From the NCBI GenBank assembly GCA_965242785.1, contig CBDETA010000004.1, positions 682,001 to 746,000 of the forward strand: a DNA stretch of 64,000 nucleotides. The letters run 5' to 3'. Positions 29,201 to 36,781 of the stretch are shown here, one piece after another. The translations under genes were made by a program, and so were the position numbers. The notes beneath the pieces were generated by a model, which was not told where the DNA came from, searched no databases, and saw only the letters and a list, made by a program, of their open reading frames with translations. Within the stretch, counting starts at the first letter, position 1, and the number at the start of each line of letters is the position of its first letter. The stretch comes from Maricaulis sp965242785. Its GTDB lineage: Bacteria; Pseudomonadota; Alphaproteobacteria; Caulobacterales; Maricaulaceae.

Positions 29201-29591
29201 TGTAGACGGCCATGTCCGGATCGGACTGGAAGCCGTTGATCCAGGCGATGAAGCCGGGCAGGGCGTCGACGCCGAAGGACCAGGCCGCCGGCACGGCGCC
29301 GCCATAATCCGCGGCATCGCGATCATTCACACAGTGCGCCGCGAACAGGACGGTACGCGGATTGATCAGCGTGCCCGAGCAGACAAAGCCGTCGGCCCGG
29401 TAGAACATCCCGACGCCGGTGACATCGACCGGTGTGTCCAGAACATCCGTGGGTGTGAGGCCGTCGTGCGGTACGATGTTGGGCGTTTCCTCCTGTGCCA
29501 GAGCCGCCGGAGCGGCAAGGGCCAGTACGGCCAGCGCGGATCCCGCTGCAAGCTGTCGTTTCAGCGAATTCTGGGCATGAAATGCGTGCAA
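26268..29591 (-). CDS. Trypsin-like serine protease autotransporter (type Va)
   Basis: A 1107-residue surface protein. Signal peptide 1-32 ends ALAAPAALA. A chymotrypsin-fold protease follows: His86 in LFAAHCVND, probable Asp154 in GDVAISVLD, and Ser283 in TAGGDSGGPL, with cysteines 72 and 87 placed to bridge around the His. Residues about 480-780 form a repetitive beta-helix passenger stalk with many Thr/Gly, and the last ~270 residues are a beta-barrel domain that ends in Phe (TLAFSVPF). TTG 29591 is taken as start because GGGGG lies five bases upstream and no ATG or GTG opens the signal peptide. Whether the protease is released is unknown. Confidence 0.9.
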   Translation of the reverse strand: MHAFHAQNSLKRQLAAGSALAVLALAAPAALAQEETPNIVPHDGLTPTDVLDTPVDVTGVGMFYRADGFVCSGTLINPRTVLFAAHCVNDRDAADYGGAVPAAWSFGVDALPGFIAWINGFQSDPDMAVYNVAAIRYHLDSLARPQGFGFLEGDVAISVLDTPAGNIPTWALLFSALPAPDAYTQETGSGYHVNLVGYGRTGNGTFGAYQGIDWRRRAAENYIGALASLNDRNQFLFGPGDYGLPQNLYQLDFDDPTRTNPYDFDLFRGDAAPNEATTAGGDSGGPLILDAAGNAGINEDLVIGVLSGGSRFFGPQVFSSYGTSNFYQPLYLFWDWIAENNPYRYVSAVAGDGAWEDGNHWVTLLDPNYRVIDANGNVVNGIPDSPGEGIGDTSDPWGEICFAPFVCTTLETGTTAPYADDTAGMDGNTLGRIDASGLGSITIDGVELPAKRHVQDSATSATTDETANEPGPRRVLPTATIENGLPGATGFTVNNANADPSSIGRYFDVTLSAAGTTTLSSTVEIDRFTLAGMAAALDIETGASLTSLIEVMHMAGSMNVDGTLTTYGDYLLLTGLLTGSGTINTPYLTNVGALIAPGGLDDVGTLTVNGNVILASASGLAINYGETGVDRLVVSGTLNLGGTLMLVPTGGLPRYGDGGTFLQAGDITGSFDVFPSELPGALYTTFTFANGQANFSIGAQSLSTQTTYTNHFQASLGAALDSARDTDYDALADIFGPVDLISGDALATALNSLSPFEMVMFDRTTRTHTDTLTSALIDQISRGGSSAASDISVALASVEQQQDGLSTPLSLSGAKALFRNPFTGGDDAPAPGFRAFSSVGYMQSDARSVFGAGTSEIQGEYSLVGLEANFATGWRFGGAVGLAGSDMDGPSAIGSITGDSSTTQVSAFAGYRGDRLDITGFFSFANSDMTAQRGINLGGALGSSTARLHANSKGGGLVANYRLSAEDAAVQIVPTASLAVTNYAYDAIDTATHNSLTLAEREIDSIIARAGAHFRFGDGTWRPIAYAGLAHDLGDERETYSASFAAAPGVSFGTTESIGNDRVWYDVSVGLEREFANGATLSLSAYTQINREYLEQTGGTLAFSVPF

Positions 29592-29887
29592 TTTTTCCCC
29601 CTGAGGCGGTGCGTTTCGTCGCGTGGATTGGCAAGTGAATTTGTGACCGTTCCGATGCCATGGCGCCGGCCGGCTTTCCTTCGATGGACAAAGTGTCTCG
29701 CGCTGCGACCGGATTGGCAATAGACAAACGGGCGCGACCCGACATTCCAACCTTTGCGGGTATTTCCCGTTTTGCAGCTGCAAGCGGCCAGGCGCGTGCC
29801 GATCTCGACAGCCGCAAGCGGGCATACTAAGTCAGCCCCATGTCAGGCGGCTTCAGATCGCCCAACTCGTCCATCGGGAGTCAATTC
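29592..29887. other. Divergent intergenic region between autotransporter and mmsA
   Basis: About 296 bases with no convincing gene. It should hold promoters for both divergent genes, but I see no box matching a consensus well. An in-frame ATG at 29840 could extend mmsA by 16 residues but lacks a ribosome site. Confidence 0.4.
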
Positions 29888-31384
29888 ATGCGCGAAATCC
29901 AGCATTTCATCGACGGATCTGCCTTTGCCGGCAATTCCGGCCGGTACGGTGACGTCTACAATCCCAATACGGGCGAGGTGCAGGCCCGCGTGCCGTTCGC
30001 CACGCCGGATGAAGTGGCCAAGGCCGTCGCCTCGGCGCAGGAAGCGCAGCCGAAATGGGCCGCCATGAACCCGCAGCGCCGGGCTCGCGTGCTGATGAAG
30101 TACAAGGAGCTTGTCGAGGCGGAGATGGACGAGCTGGCGCATCTGCTCTCGTCCGAGCACGGCAAGGTCATCGCTGATGCCAAGGGCGACCTGATCCGCG
30201 GCCTCGAGGTGATCGAGTTTGCCTGTGGTGTGCCGCACCTGATGAAGGGCGAATACACCGAAAGCGCCGGCACCGGCATCGACGTCTATTCGATGCGCCA
30301 GCCGCTGGGCGTGGTCGCCGGCATCTCGCCGTTCAACTTCCCGGCCATGATCCCGATGTGGTTCATGGGCATGGCGCTGTCCACGGGCAATGCCATGATC
30401 CTGAAACCGTCGGAAAAGGATCCGTCCGTTCCGGTCCGCCTGGCCGAACTGATGATCGAGGCCGGCCTGCCCGAGGGCGTGCTGCAGGTGGTGCATGGCG
30501 ACAAGACGGCCGTCGACGCGCTGCTGCACAATGACACCATCAAGGCGGTGTCCTTTGTCGGCTCGTCCAGTATCGCCCATTACATCGCCCAGACCTGTGC
30601 CGCGTCGGGCAAGCGCTTCCAGGCCATGGGCGGGGCGAAGAACCACGGCATCATCATGCCGGACGCGGACATGGACCAGGTGGTCAATGATTTCCTGGGC
30701 GCGGCCTACGGCTCGGCCGGTGAACGCTGCATGGCGCTGCCGGTGGCGGTGCCCGTCGGCAAGGCGACGGCAGATGAATTTGTCGGCCGGATCAAGGAAG
30801 AGGCCGCCAAGCTTCGCGTCGGTGTCTCTACCGATGGTGACGCCCACTATGGCCCGGTGGTCTCGGCCGCGCACAAGGCCTCGATCGAGCGCTGGATCCA
30901 GACCGGTGTGGATGAAGGCGCTGAACTGCTGCTGGACGGCCGCGGTTTTGAACTGCAGGGTCACGAGAAAGGCTTCTTCGTCGGTCCCAGCCTGTTCGAC
31001 CACGTGAAACCGTCCATGACCTCCTACCAGGAAGAGATTTTCGGCCCGGTCCTGCAGGTCGTGCGCGCCGACAGTCTGGACGAGGCGGCACACCTGCCGT
31101 CGGAACACCAGTACGGCAATGGCGTTGCCATCTTCACGCGCAACGGCCTGGCCGCGCGCGAATTTGCCAAGAAGGTCCAGGTCGGCATGGTCGGCATCAA
31201 TGTGCCGATCCCGGTGCCGGTGGCCTACCACTCCTTCGGCGGCTGGAAGCGTTCGGCCTTCACCGACACCAACCAGTACGGCACGGACGGCATCCGCTTC
31301 TTCACCAAGATCAAGACCGTCACCCAGCGCTGGCCCACCGGCGATATCGGTGACCAGGCCTTTGTCATCCCGACGATGGACTAA
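29888..31384 (+). CDS. mmsA: CoA-acylating methylmalonate-semialdehyde dehydrogenase
   Basis: A 498-residue NAD-dependent aldehyde dehydrogenase that converts methylmalonate or malonate semialdehyde to propionyl-CoA or acetyl-CoA in valine and inositol breakdown. PLGVVAGISPFNFPAMIPMW and the ALSTGNAMILKPSEKDPS stretch are typical of MmsA rather than other ALDHs. The catalytic Cys lies in GSAGERCMALPVAV near residue 281. GGAG seven bases upstream fixes ATG 29888. It is followed by a strong terminator, so it is a single-gene unit here. Confidence 0.94.
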   Translation: MREIQHFIDGSAFAGNSGRYGDVYNPNTGEVQARVPFATPDEVAKAVASAQEAQPKWAAMNPQRRARVLMKYKELVEAEMDELAHLLSSEHGKVIADAKGDLIRGLEVIEFACGVPHLMKGEYTESAGTGIDVYSMRQPLGVVAGISPFNFPAMIPMWFMGMALSTGNAMILKPSEKDPSVPVRLAELMIEAGLPEGVLQVVHGDKTAVDALLHNDTIKAVSFVGSSSIAHYIAQTCAASGKRFQAMGGAKNHGIIMPDADMDQVVNDFLGAAYGSAGERCMALPVAVPVGKATADEFVGRIKEEAAKLRVGVSTDGDAHYGPVVSAAHKASIERWIQTGVDEGAELLLDGRGFELQGHEKGFFVGPSLFDHVKPSMTSYQEEIFGPVLQVVRADSLDEAAHLPSEHQYGNGVAIFTRNGLAAREFAKKVQVGMVGINVPIPVPVAYHSFGGWKRSAFTDTNQYGTDGIRFFTKIKTVTQRWPTGDIGDQAFVIPTMD

Positions 31385-31386
31385 AG

Positions 31387-31420
31387 AAAAACCCCGGACC
31401 CTCAGGTCCGGGGTTTTCCC
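31387..31420. terminator. mmsA terminator (bidirectional)
   Basis: Perfect 13-bp arms AAAACCCCGGACC and GGTCCGGGGTTTT (31388-31400 with 31405-31417) and a CTCA loop. The A and T flanks let it serve the convergent gene at 31448 too. Confidence 0.88.
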
Positions 31421-31447
31421 TTCGGGCCGGGACATGCGGTTGGGGTG

Positions 31448-31831
31448 TCAGGCGTGTTCGCCCACGCAGGCGTTCAGCCAGCGCAGCGCGGTTTCGCGGG
31501 TGTCGAACATGCGCGTGTGCGCCGGCATGATTCCAAGCGTTTTCACGACGCGGTCAAGATAGGCGGCATCCCAGCTGCCGGGACGCACATAGGCCAGGGG
31601 GGTCTCGTCATCCAGGGACAGGACGGCGCCTTCGATGAGTTCGGCTGACAGGGTCGGTGAGACCTGCGGTTCCACATCCGCGCAATTGGTCAGGACGCCA
31701 CTCGCGCCGCTCTCGATGAGAACTTCACGCGTCCGTACGGTTGCCCAACCGGCTTCCCGGCGCGTGATCGATCCGCTGGCGACGACTTCCACAATCCGTC
31801 CGCCAGCGACAAGGTCCACCTTGATCGCCAT
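31448..31831 (-). CDS. Small STAS/SpoIIAA-like cytoplasmic protein
   Basis: A 127-residue soluble protein starting MAIKVDLVAGGRIVEVVASG. Alternating beta strands and helices (VLTNCADVEPQVSPT, PLAYVRPGSWDAAYLDRVVK, FDTRETALRWLN) resemble the SpoIIAA-like/STAS fold found in many short bacterial proteins of unknown function. No catalytic residue can be named. The ribosome site upstream of ATG 31831 is weak. Convergent with mmsA across a shared terminator. Confidence 0.65.
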   Translation of the reverse strand: MAIKVDLVAGGRIVEVVASGSITRREAGWATVRTREVLIESGASGVLTNCADVEPQVSPTLSAELIEGAVLSLDDETPLAYVRPGSWDAAYLDRVVKTLGIMPAHTRMFDTRETALRWLNACVGEHA

Positions 31832-32044
31832 ACTCTAAAACTACCACACACAGTTTCTTGTTGTTGTCGAAGCCGGAACCTAGGTTTGCCGAACCCCGTT
31901 CGCCAGTATTTGAAAATGAACACCGGACCGGCCGGACAGGGCATGATGCAACCGGATTCCGCGCGCTTGAAATACGCACAATTGAATCAGGTCTCTACAG
32001 ACCGTGGCCAGTAATGCGCCTTGAAATTTGTGCGCTGCAGTACG

Positions 32045-32068
32045 ACCATGGGTTATGGTGACCATACC
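32045..32068 (+). promoter_or_regulatory. Dyad repeat, probable operator upstream of the alcohol dehydrogenase
   Basis: TATGGT-G-ACCATA (32054-32066) is a perfect 6-bp dyad, and another ACCAT (32045-32049) gives a second overlapping inverted pair. It lies 32-53 bases before the ATG at 32098, a position suited to a repressor site. The regulator is unknown. Confidence 0.4.
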
Positions 32069-32097
32069 GTTAACTGTAATTGAGGACTTGCGCGGCC

Positions 32098-33240
32098 ATG
32101 CCAGCCTTTGACTTCAGGACCGTTCCCCACATTCACGCCGGTCCGGGATCGACAGCCCAGCTGGTCCGCATCGCCGCCCCCCTGATCGGCGGACGCGCGC
32201 GCATTTTCATCGTCACGGACAAGGGTGTTCGCAGTTTCGGCCTGCTGGACGCCGCCGTTGAGGGGCTTCAGGCCGCCGGCCTGTCGGTGGGCATCAATGA
32301 CAGCGTCGTGCCCGATCCGCCCGAAGACATGGTGCTGGCGGTGGTCGAGGAGGCTCGCAGGTTCGGCGCGGAACTGGTCATCGGCTTTGGTGGCGGTTCC
32401 TCCATGGACACGGCGAAACTGGTCGCGCTTTTGCTGGGTACGGATCAGCCGCTGGCGGAGATGTATGGCGTCGACCAGGTGAAGGGGGCGCGTCTGCCGC
32501 TGATCCTGATCCCGACGACGGCGGGAACCGGGTCGGAAGTCACCCCGATCTCGGTGGTGACCGTCGGCGAGACCTCGAAAATGGGGGTGAATGACCGGGC
32601 GCTCTATGCCGACATGGCGGTTCTGGATGCCGAGCTGACCTATGGCCTGCCACGGGCGGTCACGGCAGCTACCGGGATCGACGCCATGGTGCATGCGATC
32701 GAGGCCTTTACGTCGAAGATCCACAAAAACCCGGTCTCCGATGCGCTGGCCCTGGCCGGGCTGAAAAAGCTGCACGGGGCCATCGAACGGGCCTGCGCGG
32801 ATGGACGCGACACGCAGGCGCGCGAGGACATGCTGTTGGGCGCGCTCCTGGCCGGGCAGGCCTTTGCCAATGCGCCGGTCGGTGCGGTGCATGCGCTGGC
32901 CTATCCGCTGGGCGGGATCTTTCACGTGCCGCACGGTCTGTCCAACTCGCTGATGCTGCCGCCGGTGCTGCGCTACAATGCCGAGATTGCCGAGCCGCTC
33001 TATGCCGAACTGGCCGCGCATATCGGGTTGGCCCGCCCGGGGGCGAATGCCCTGGTGGAGGAGATGGAAAGGATCGCCGACGCCGTGAAGATCGAAACCC
33101 GGCTCAGCCAGGTCGGTGTCAGCCATAATGACCTGCCAAGACTGGCCGAAGACGCGATGAAGGTCACCCGCCTGCTGGTCAACAATCCGCGCGCGATGAC
33201 GCTGGAAGCGGCCAAGGCCTGCTATGAGGCCGTGCTGTGA
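32098..33240 (+). CDS. Iron-containing (group III) alcohol dehydrogenase
   Basis: A 380-residue NAD(P)-dependent dehydrogenase of the Fe-ADH family. Cofactor motif GFGGGSSMDTAKLVALL lies near 95-111 and PTTAGTGSEVT near 140-150. Metal ligands appear as Asp and His in TGIDAMVHAIEAF and the two His of GAVHALAYPLGGIFHVPHG. The physiological alcohol is not evident. It overlaps the thioesterase gene by four bases (GTGA), so the products are made together. ATG 32098 is preferred; a TTG six codons earlier is possible. Confidence 0.92.
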   Translation: MPAFDFRTVPHIHAGPGSTAQLVRIAAPLIGGRARIFIVTDKGVRSFGLLDAAVEGLQAAGLSVGINDSVVPDPPEDMVLAVVEEARRFGAELVIGFGGGSSMDTAKLVALLLGTDQPLAEMYGVDQVKGARLPLILIPTTAGTGSEVTPISVVTVGETSKMGVNDRALYADMAVLDAELTYGLPRAVTAATGIDAMVHAIEAFTSKIHKNPVSDALALAGLKKLHGAIERACADGRDTQAREDMLLGALLAGQAFANAPVGAVHALAYPLGGIFHVPHGLSNSLMLPPVLRYNAEIAEPLYAELAAHIGLARPGANALVEEMERIADAVKIETRLSQVGVSHNDLPRLAEDAMKVTRLLVNNPRAMTLEAAKACYEAVL

Positions 33241-33665
33241 CGGACCGGCGAGCCCGCAGCGATTATGCCCGCTTTCGCGCCCTGCCGACCCGCTGGGCCG
33301 ACAATGACATTTACGGGCACATCAACAATGCCGCCTATTACGGATTTTTCGACACGGCGGTGAACTGTTTCCTGATCGAAGAGGCCGGTCTGGATATCCA
33401 TGCAGGCAGCGTGATCGGACTGGTGGTGGAGACCGGGTGCAATTACTTCGCACCGCTGGCCTACCCGGAGACGGTCGAGGCCGGACTGCGGGTGGCCCGA
33501 ATCGGCAATTCCTCGGTGACCTACCAGATCGGCCTGTTCAAGGCCGGTGAGGACACCCCGGCGGCGCAGGGCCATTTCGTGCATGTCTATGTCGATCGCG
33601 AAAGCCGGCGTCCGGTCGGTCTGCCCTCTGCCATGCGAGAAGCCCTGGAGGCGATCCATGCGTGA
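33237..33665 (+). CDS. 4-hydroxybenzoyl-CoA-type (hotdog) thioesterase
   Basis: A 142-residue hotdog-fold acyl-CoA thioesterase. RWADNDIYGHINNAAYYGFFD near residue 18-38 is the 4HBT signature with the catalytic Asp, and YPETVEAGLRVARIGNSSVTY is typical of the family. It starts at GTG 33237, inside the stop of the dehydrogenase gene. The acyl substrate is unknown; coupling to an alcohol dehydrogenase suggests a short degradation or detoxification step. Confidence 0.9.
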   Translation: MTDRRARSDYARFRALPTRWADNDIYGHINNAAYYGFFDTAVNCFLIEEAGLDIHAGSVIGLVVETGCNYFAPLAYPETVEAGLRVARIGNSSVTYQIGLFKAGEDTPAAQGHFVHVYVDRESRRPVGLPSAMREALEAIHA

Positions 33666-33756
33666 GGTGAAACGGCCCGGCCTGCTGGTGCTGGCCGGGC
33701 TCATCACAATCCTCGCCCTTGCGGCGGCGGTCTGGCGTCTCTGGCCGGCGGGTTAG
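33658..33756 (+). CDS. 32-residue single-helix membrane peptide
   Basis: ATG 33658 overlaps the end of the thioesterase gene by eight bases and is preceded by GGAG at good distance. The product has a basic start (MREVKRP), one hydrophobic helix (about 8-26) and WRLWPAG at the end. Overlap, ribosome site and composition together favour a real small gene. Its TAG overlaps the TAA of the convergent gene. Confidence 0.5.
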   Translation: MREVKRPGLLVLAGLITILALAAAVWRLWPAG

Positions 33757-34241
33757 TCGGCGACCGGGTGCATCTCCACCGATGCGGTCTTGAACAGGAT
33801 CGTCCAGTGGCCATTGACCCGGTAGAGCAGGAAGAGGTCGGTGAAGGTGCGCGTTTCGCTGGCGATCTCGAACTTCACCATCGCCATCTCGTCATTGATG
33901 ATGTCCAGGGCCAGGATGCGGCCGGTATTGGGATAGTTGATGGGCCGGGTGGCGCGCTCGGCGAACTCGCCCAGTGACATGGAATTGACCGTATCACCCT
34001 CGGCATTGCGGACCACATAGGCGAAGCGGCCATTCTCCTCGTCGAAGGCCCGTTCCAGCCGGTCCCGCTCGGCATTCTGTCGGCCCCAGAAATAGTCCTC
34101 GATCGTGGCCCGGATCGCGGCTTCCTGGCTGACGATGGCGGATCCGTCGGGCGCCTCCTGGGCCAAGACCGGGGCGGGGGCAGTGCCGGCCAGGATGGTG
34201 CCGGACAGGATCGTGGCGGCAAGGATGTGTCGGATGTGCAT
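33753..34241 (-). CDS. Exported NTF2-like (lumazine-binding/SnoaL type) protein
   Basis: A 162-residue protein with a cleavable signal peptide (to about residue 28, APAPVLAQ). The rest has the cone-fold pattern of NTF2-like or putative lumazine-binding proteins: AIRATIEDYFWGRQNAERDRLERAF, then strands ending FTDLFLLYRVNGHWTILFKTASVE. These domains often bind small ligands without known catalysis. AGAGGGAC precedes ATG 34241. Confidence 0.78.
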   Translation of the reverse strand: MHIRHILAATILSGTILAGTAPAPVLAQEAPDGSAIVSQEAAIRATIEDYFWGRQNAERDRLERAFDEENGRFAYVVRNAEGDTVNSMSLGEFAERATRPINYPNTGRILALDIINDEMAMVKFEIASETRTFTDLFLLYRVNGHWTILFKTASVEMHPVAD

Positions 34242-34371
34242 GATGTCCCTCTGGCTTCCCCAAGCCCGGGCCCAGACTAGTGCGTTGGACCCGTGCGTCC
34301 GCTCACATTCGCGTGTGATCGGACGGGCAGCGGGATTGACCTTCCGCGCGACACCTCCCAAGCCTTGAACC

Positions 34372-35490
34372 ATGACTTCGCCCCTCGAACTCTGGCGCCA
34401 GCGCGTCGCCGACGGCATCCTGTCCGACGATGCGGACCAGGCCCGTGCCGCCCAGGCCCTCAGCGAGCTGTCCGAGCGGCTGGAAGGCTGGAAGCCCGGC
34501 CACAAGCCCTTGTTCGGCAAACCCAGACCGGCGCCCAAGGGGCTCTATCTCTGGGGCGGGGTTGGCCGCGGCAAGTCCATGCTGATGGACCTGTTCATGG
34601 AGTGTGCGCCGGTGCGTCCGCGCAGGCGGGCCCATTTTCACGAATTCATGCAGACCGCCCATGCCCGCATCAATCGCTGGCGCAGCCTGAGCCCGTCGGA
34701 ACGGCGGCGGCAGCCCGAGCATGTGAAGGGTGCCGGCGACGACCCGATCCCGCCGGTGGCGCGCGGCCTGGCGCAGGAGGCGCGGCTGCTGGCCTTCGAC
34801 GAATTCCAGGTCACCGATATTGCCGATGCCATGATCCTGGGGCGGCTGTTCGAACGGCTGTTTGCCGAGGGCGTGGTGGTGGTGGCGACCTCGAACCGGG
34901 TACCGTCCGATCTCTACAGGGACGGAATCAACCGTCAGCTCTTCCTGCCTTTCATCGATCTTCTGACCGAGCGTCTGGAGATCATGGAAATGGATGGCGG
35001 CGTCGACCACCGGCTGCGCCAGTTGGAAGCGGCACCGGTCTATTACTGCCCGCTGGGGGCGGATGCCGACTTTGCCATGGATGAAGCCTGGGCGCGGCTG
35101 ACCTCCGGCGCCGCGCCGCAGCGCTGCGTGCTGGAGGTGCAGGGCCGAGAACTGGTGGTGGAGCGCGAAGTGGCCGGCGTGGCCCGGTTCAGCTTTACCG
35201 AATTGTGCGCCCGGGCGCTGGGGCCGGCGGACTATCTGGCCGTGGCCGGGCGCTTTCACACGGTCCTGCTCGACCGCGTGCGCCGCCTGTCGCCGGACAA
35301 GCGCAATGAGGCCAAGCGCTTCGTCACCCTGATCGATGCGCTGTACGAGGCGAAGACCAAGCTGGTGATGAGCGCCGACGCCGAACCGGTCGACCTCTAT
35401 CCCGATGGCGACGGCGCTTTCGAATTCGAACGTACAGCCTCGCGCCTGATGGAAATGCGCACGCATGACTATCTCGCTGCCGAGCGCTGA
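34372..35490 (+). CDS. zapE: AFG1-type ATPase ZapE
   Basis: A 372-residue P-loop ATPase of the AFG1/ZapE family, linked in E. coli to Z-ring stability under stress. Walker A is LWGGVGRGKSMLMD (about 60-73), Walker B is LLAFDEFQVTDIADAM, and ATSNRVPSDLYRDGINRQLF is the conserved sensor region. Length matches the family. Starts at ATG 34372; the upstream sequence is weak for a ribosome site. Followed 21 bases later by the O-methyltransferase gene. Confidence 0.93.
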   Translation: MTSPLELWRQRVADGILSDDADQARAAQALSELSERLEGWKPGHKPLFGKPRPAPKGLYLWGGVGRGKSMLMDLFMECAPVRPRRRAHFHEFMQTAHARINRWRSLSPSERRRQPEHVKGAGDDPIPPVARGLAQEARLLAFDEFQVTDIADAMILGRLFERLFAEGVVVVATSNRVPSDLYRDGINRQLFLPFIDLLTERLEIMEMDGGVDHRLRQLEAAPVYYCPLGADADFAMDEAWARLTSGAAPQRCVLEVQGRELVVEREVAGVARFSFTELCARALGPADYLAVAGRFHTVLLDRVRRLSPDKRNEAKRFVTLIDALYEAKTKLVMSADAEPVDLYPDGDGAFEFERTASRLMEMRTHDYLAAER

Positions 35491-35511
35491 GACCGTAAAA
35501 GGAGACGGCTC

Positions 35512-36189
35512 ATGTCACGATCCCTCGGACTGGATGAACGGCTGACCGACTATGTCCGCGCGGCCAACCGGCCGGAGCATCCGGTGCTGGCGCAATGCCG
35601 CGTAGAGACGGCGGCGATGGGCGATGTGGCGCGGATGCAGATTTCGCCGGAACAGGGCGCCTTCCTGCAGCTGTGCGCCCGCCTGGTCCAGGCCCGGCTG
35701 GCGGTGGAAGTGGGTGTGTTCACGGGCTATTCCGCCCTGGCAACGATCCTGGCCATGCGTGACATGCATGGCGACAAGGCCCGTCTGATCGGCTGTGACA
35801 TCTCGGAGGCGTATACGGCCAGGGCGCAGACCTACTGGCAGGCGGCCGGTGTGTCGGACGCAATGGAGCTGCGCATCGGTGAGGCCCGCACCTCGCTGGA
35901 CGAGATCGCCCGGACCGAGGGGGGCCAGGTCGACCTGATCTTCATCGACGCCGACAAGACCGGTTATGACGCCTATTACGAGGCCGCGCTGGACCTGCTG
36001 CGTCCCGGCGGGTTGGTGATCTTCGACAATGTGCTGTGGAGCGGCTCCGTCGCCGACCCCGAACGGGTCGCAGCAGATGCCGACACGGCGGCGCTGAACG
36101 CGCTGGCCGCGAAAATCCGCGACGATGACCGGGTCGACAGCGCCTTCACCACGATCGGCGACGGCCTGCTGCTGGCGATCAAGCGCTAG
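35512..36189 (+). CDS. Class I SAM-dependent O-methyltransferase
   Basis: A 225-residue enzyme of the caffeoyl-CoA/catechol O-methyltransferase family. Motif I is VEVGVFTGYSALA, the divalent metal motif is IFIDADKTGYDAYYEAAL, and LRPGGLVIFDNVLWSG is the later conserved block. AAGGAG lies eight bases before ATG 35512. The acceptor is unknown. It is convergent with the DUF6265 gene, overlapping by four bases at the stops. Confidence 0.92.
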   Translation: MSRSLGLDERLTDYVRAANRPEHPVLAQCRVETAAMGDVARMQISPEQGAFLQLCARLVQARLAVEVGVFTGYSALATILAMRDMHGDKARLIGCDISEAYTARAQTYWQAAGVSDAMELRIGEARTSLDEIARTEGGQVDLIFIDADKTGYDAYYEAALDLLRPGGLVIFDNVLWSGSVADPERVAADADTAALNALAAKIRDDDRVDSAFTTIGDGLLLAIKR

Positions 36190-36632
36190 GGCTCGACCGC
36201 TTGCCAGGAAAACGACATCGCCTGTTCGCCGGAAAGGTCCGAGATGGTGGCGGTCAGCGTGTCGCCTTCGCGCTGATAGGCAATCACCTGGGGGAAATCA
36301 TGTTCCGGGTTTTCAAACCGCACCCGGTTGCCCTCGATCTCGGTCATCGCGAAACAGACCGCCGGCTGGCCGCCGGGCTGGGCGCAGTAGCGGGCGGTGT
36401 CGCCGGCCCGTTCAATGCGCAGGAACTCAAAGGCGACGGCGCGGCCATTGGCGATCGTGCGGTTGGTGCCCAGCATCAAGCCGCCGTCATCATCGCTCCA
36501 GATCTCCTCGCTGACCGGGCCATCGCCGGTGGAGCGCCAGGCGCCTTCCATCCAGGCGAGGTCCGGCTGCTGGGCTTGGCAGGCGGGGGTGATGATCAGG
36601 GCAAGGCCCAGGACGGGCAAAAAGGCGCGCAT
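36186..36632 (-). CDS. DUF6265 family exported protein
   Basis: A 148-residue protein with a signal ending ITPACQAQ; the Cys could be a lipoprotein site, though the box is weak. The mature part follows DUF6265: LAWMEGAWRSTGDGPVSEEIW, GGLMLGTNRTIANGRAVAFEFLRI and a closing strand set. The family has no known biochemical role. GGAG lies nine bases before ATG 36632. Confidence 0.8.
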   Translation of the reverse strand: MRAFLPVLGLALIITPACQAQQPDLAWMEGAWRSTGDGPVSEEIWSDDDGGLMLGTNRTIANGRAVAFEFLRIERAGDTARYCAQPGGQPAVCFAMTEIEGNRVRFENPEHDFPQVIAYQREGDTLTATISDLSGEQAMSFSWQAVEP

Positions 36633-36781
36633 GGGGAAACTCCGTGAAAGCCCGCCCTGTTTGACATGCGCCCAGGCGCCCGTCTTGAATATTTCGGACA
36701 GGGAGAGGCGCCATCAGCTACGAGTTCCAACCGGCCCCACAGGCGCTTGAACCCTTCGTCGAAGGCATCTGGCATCTGCAG

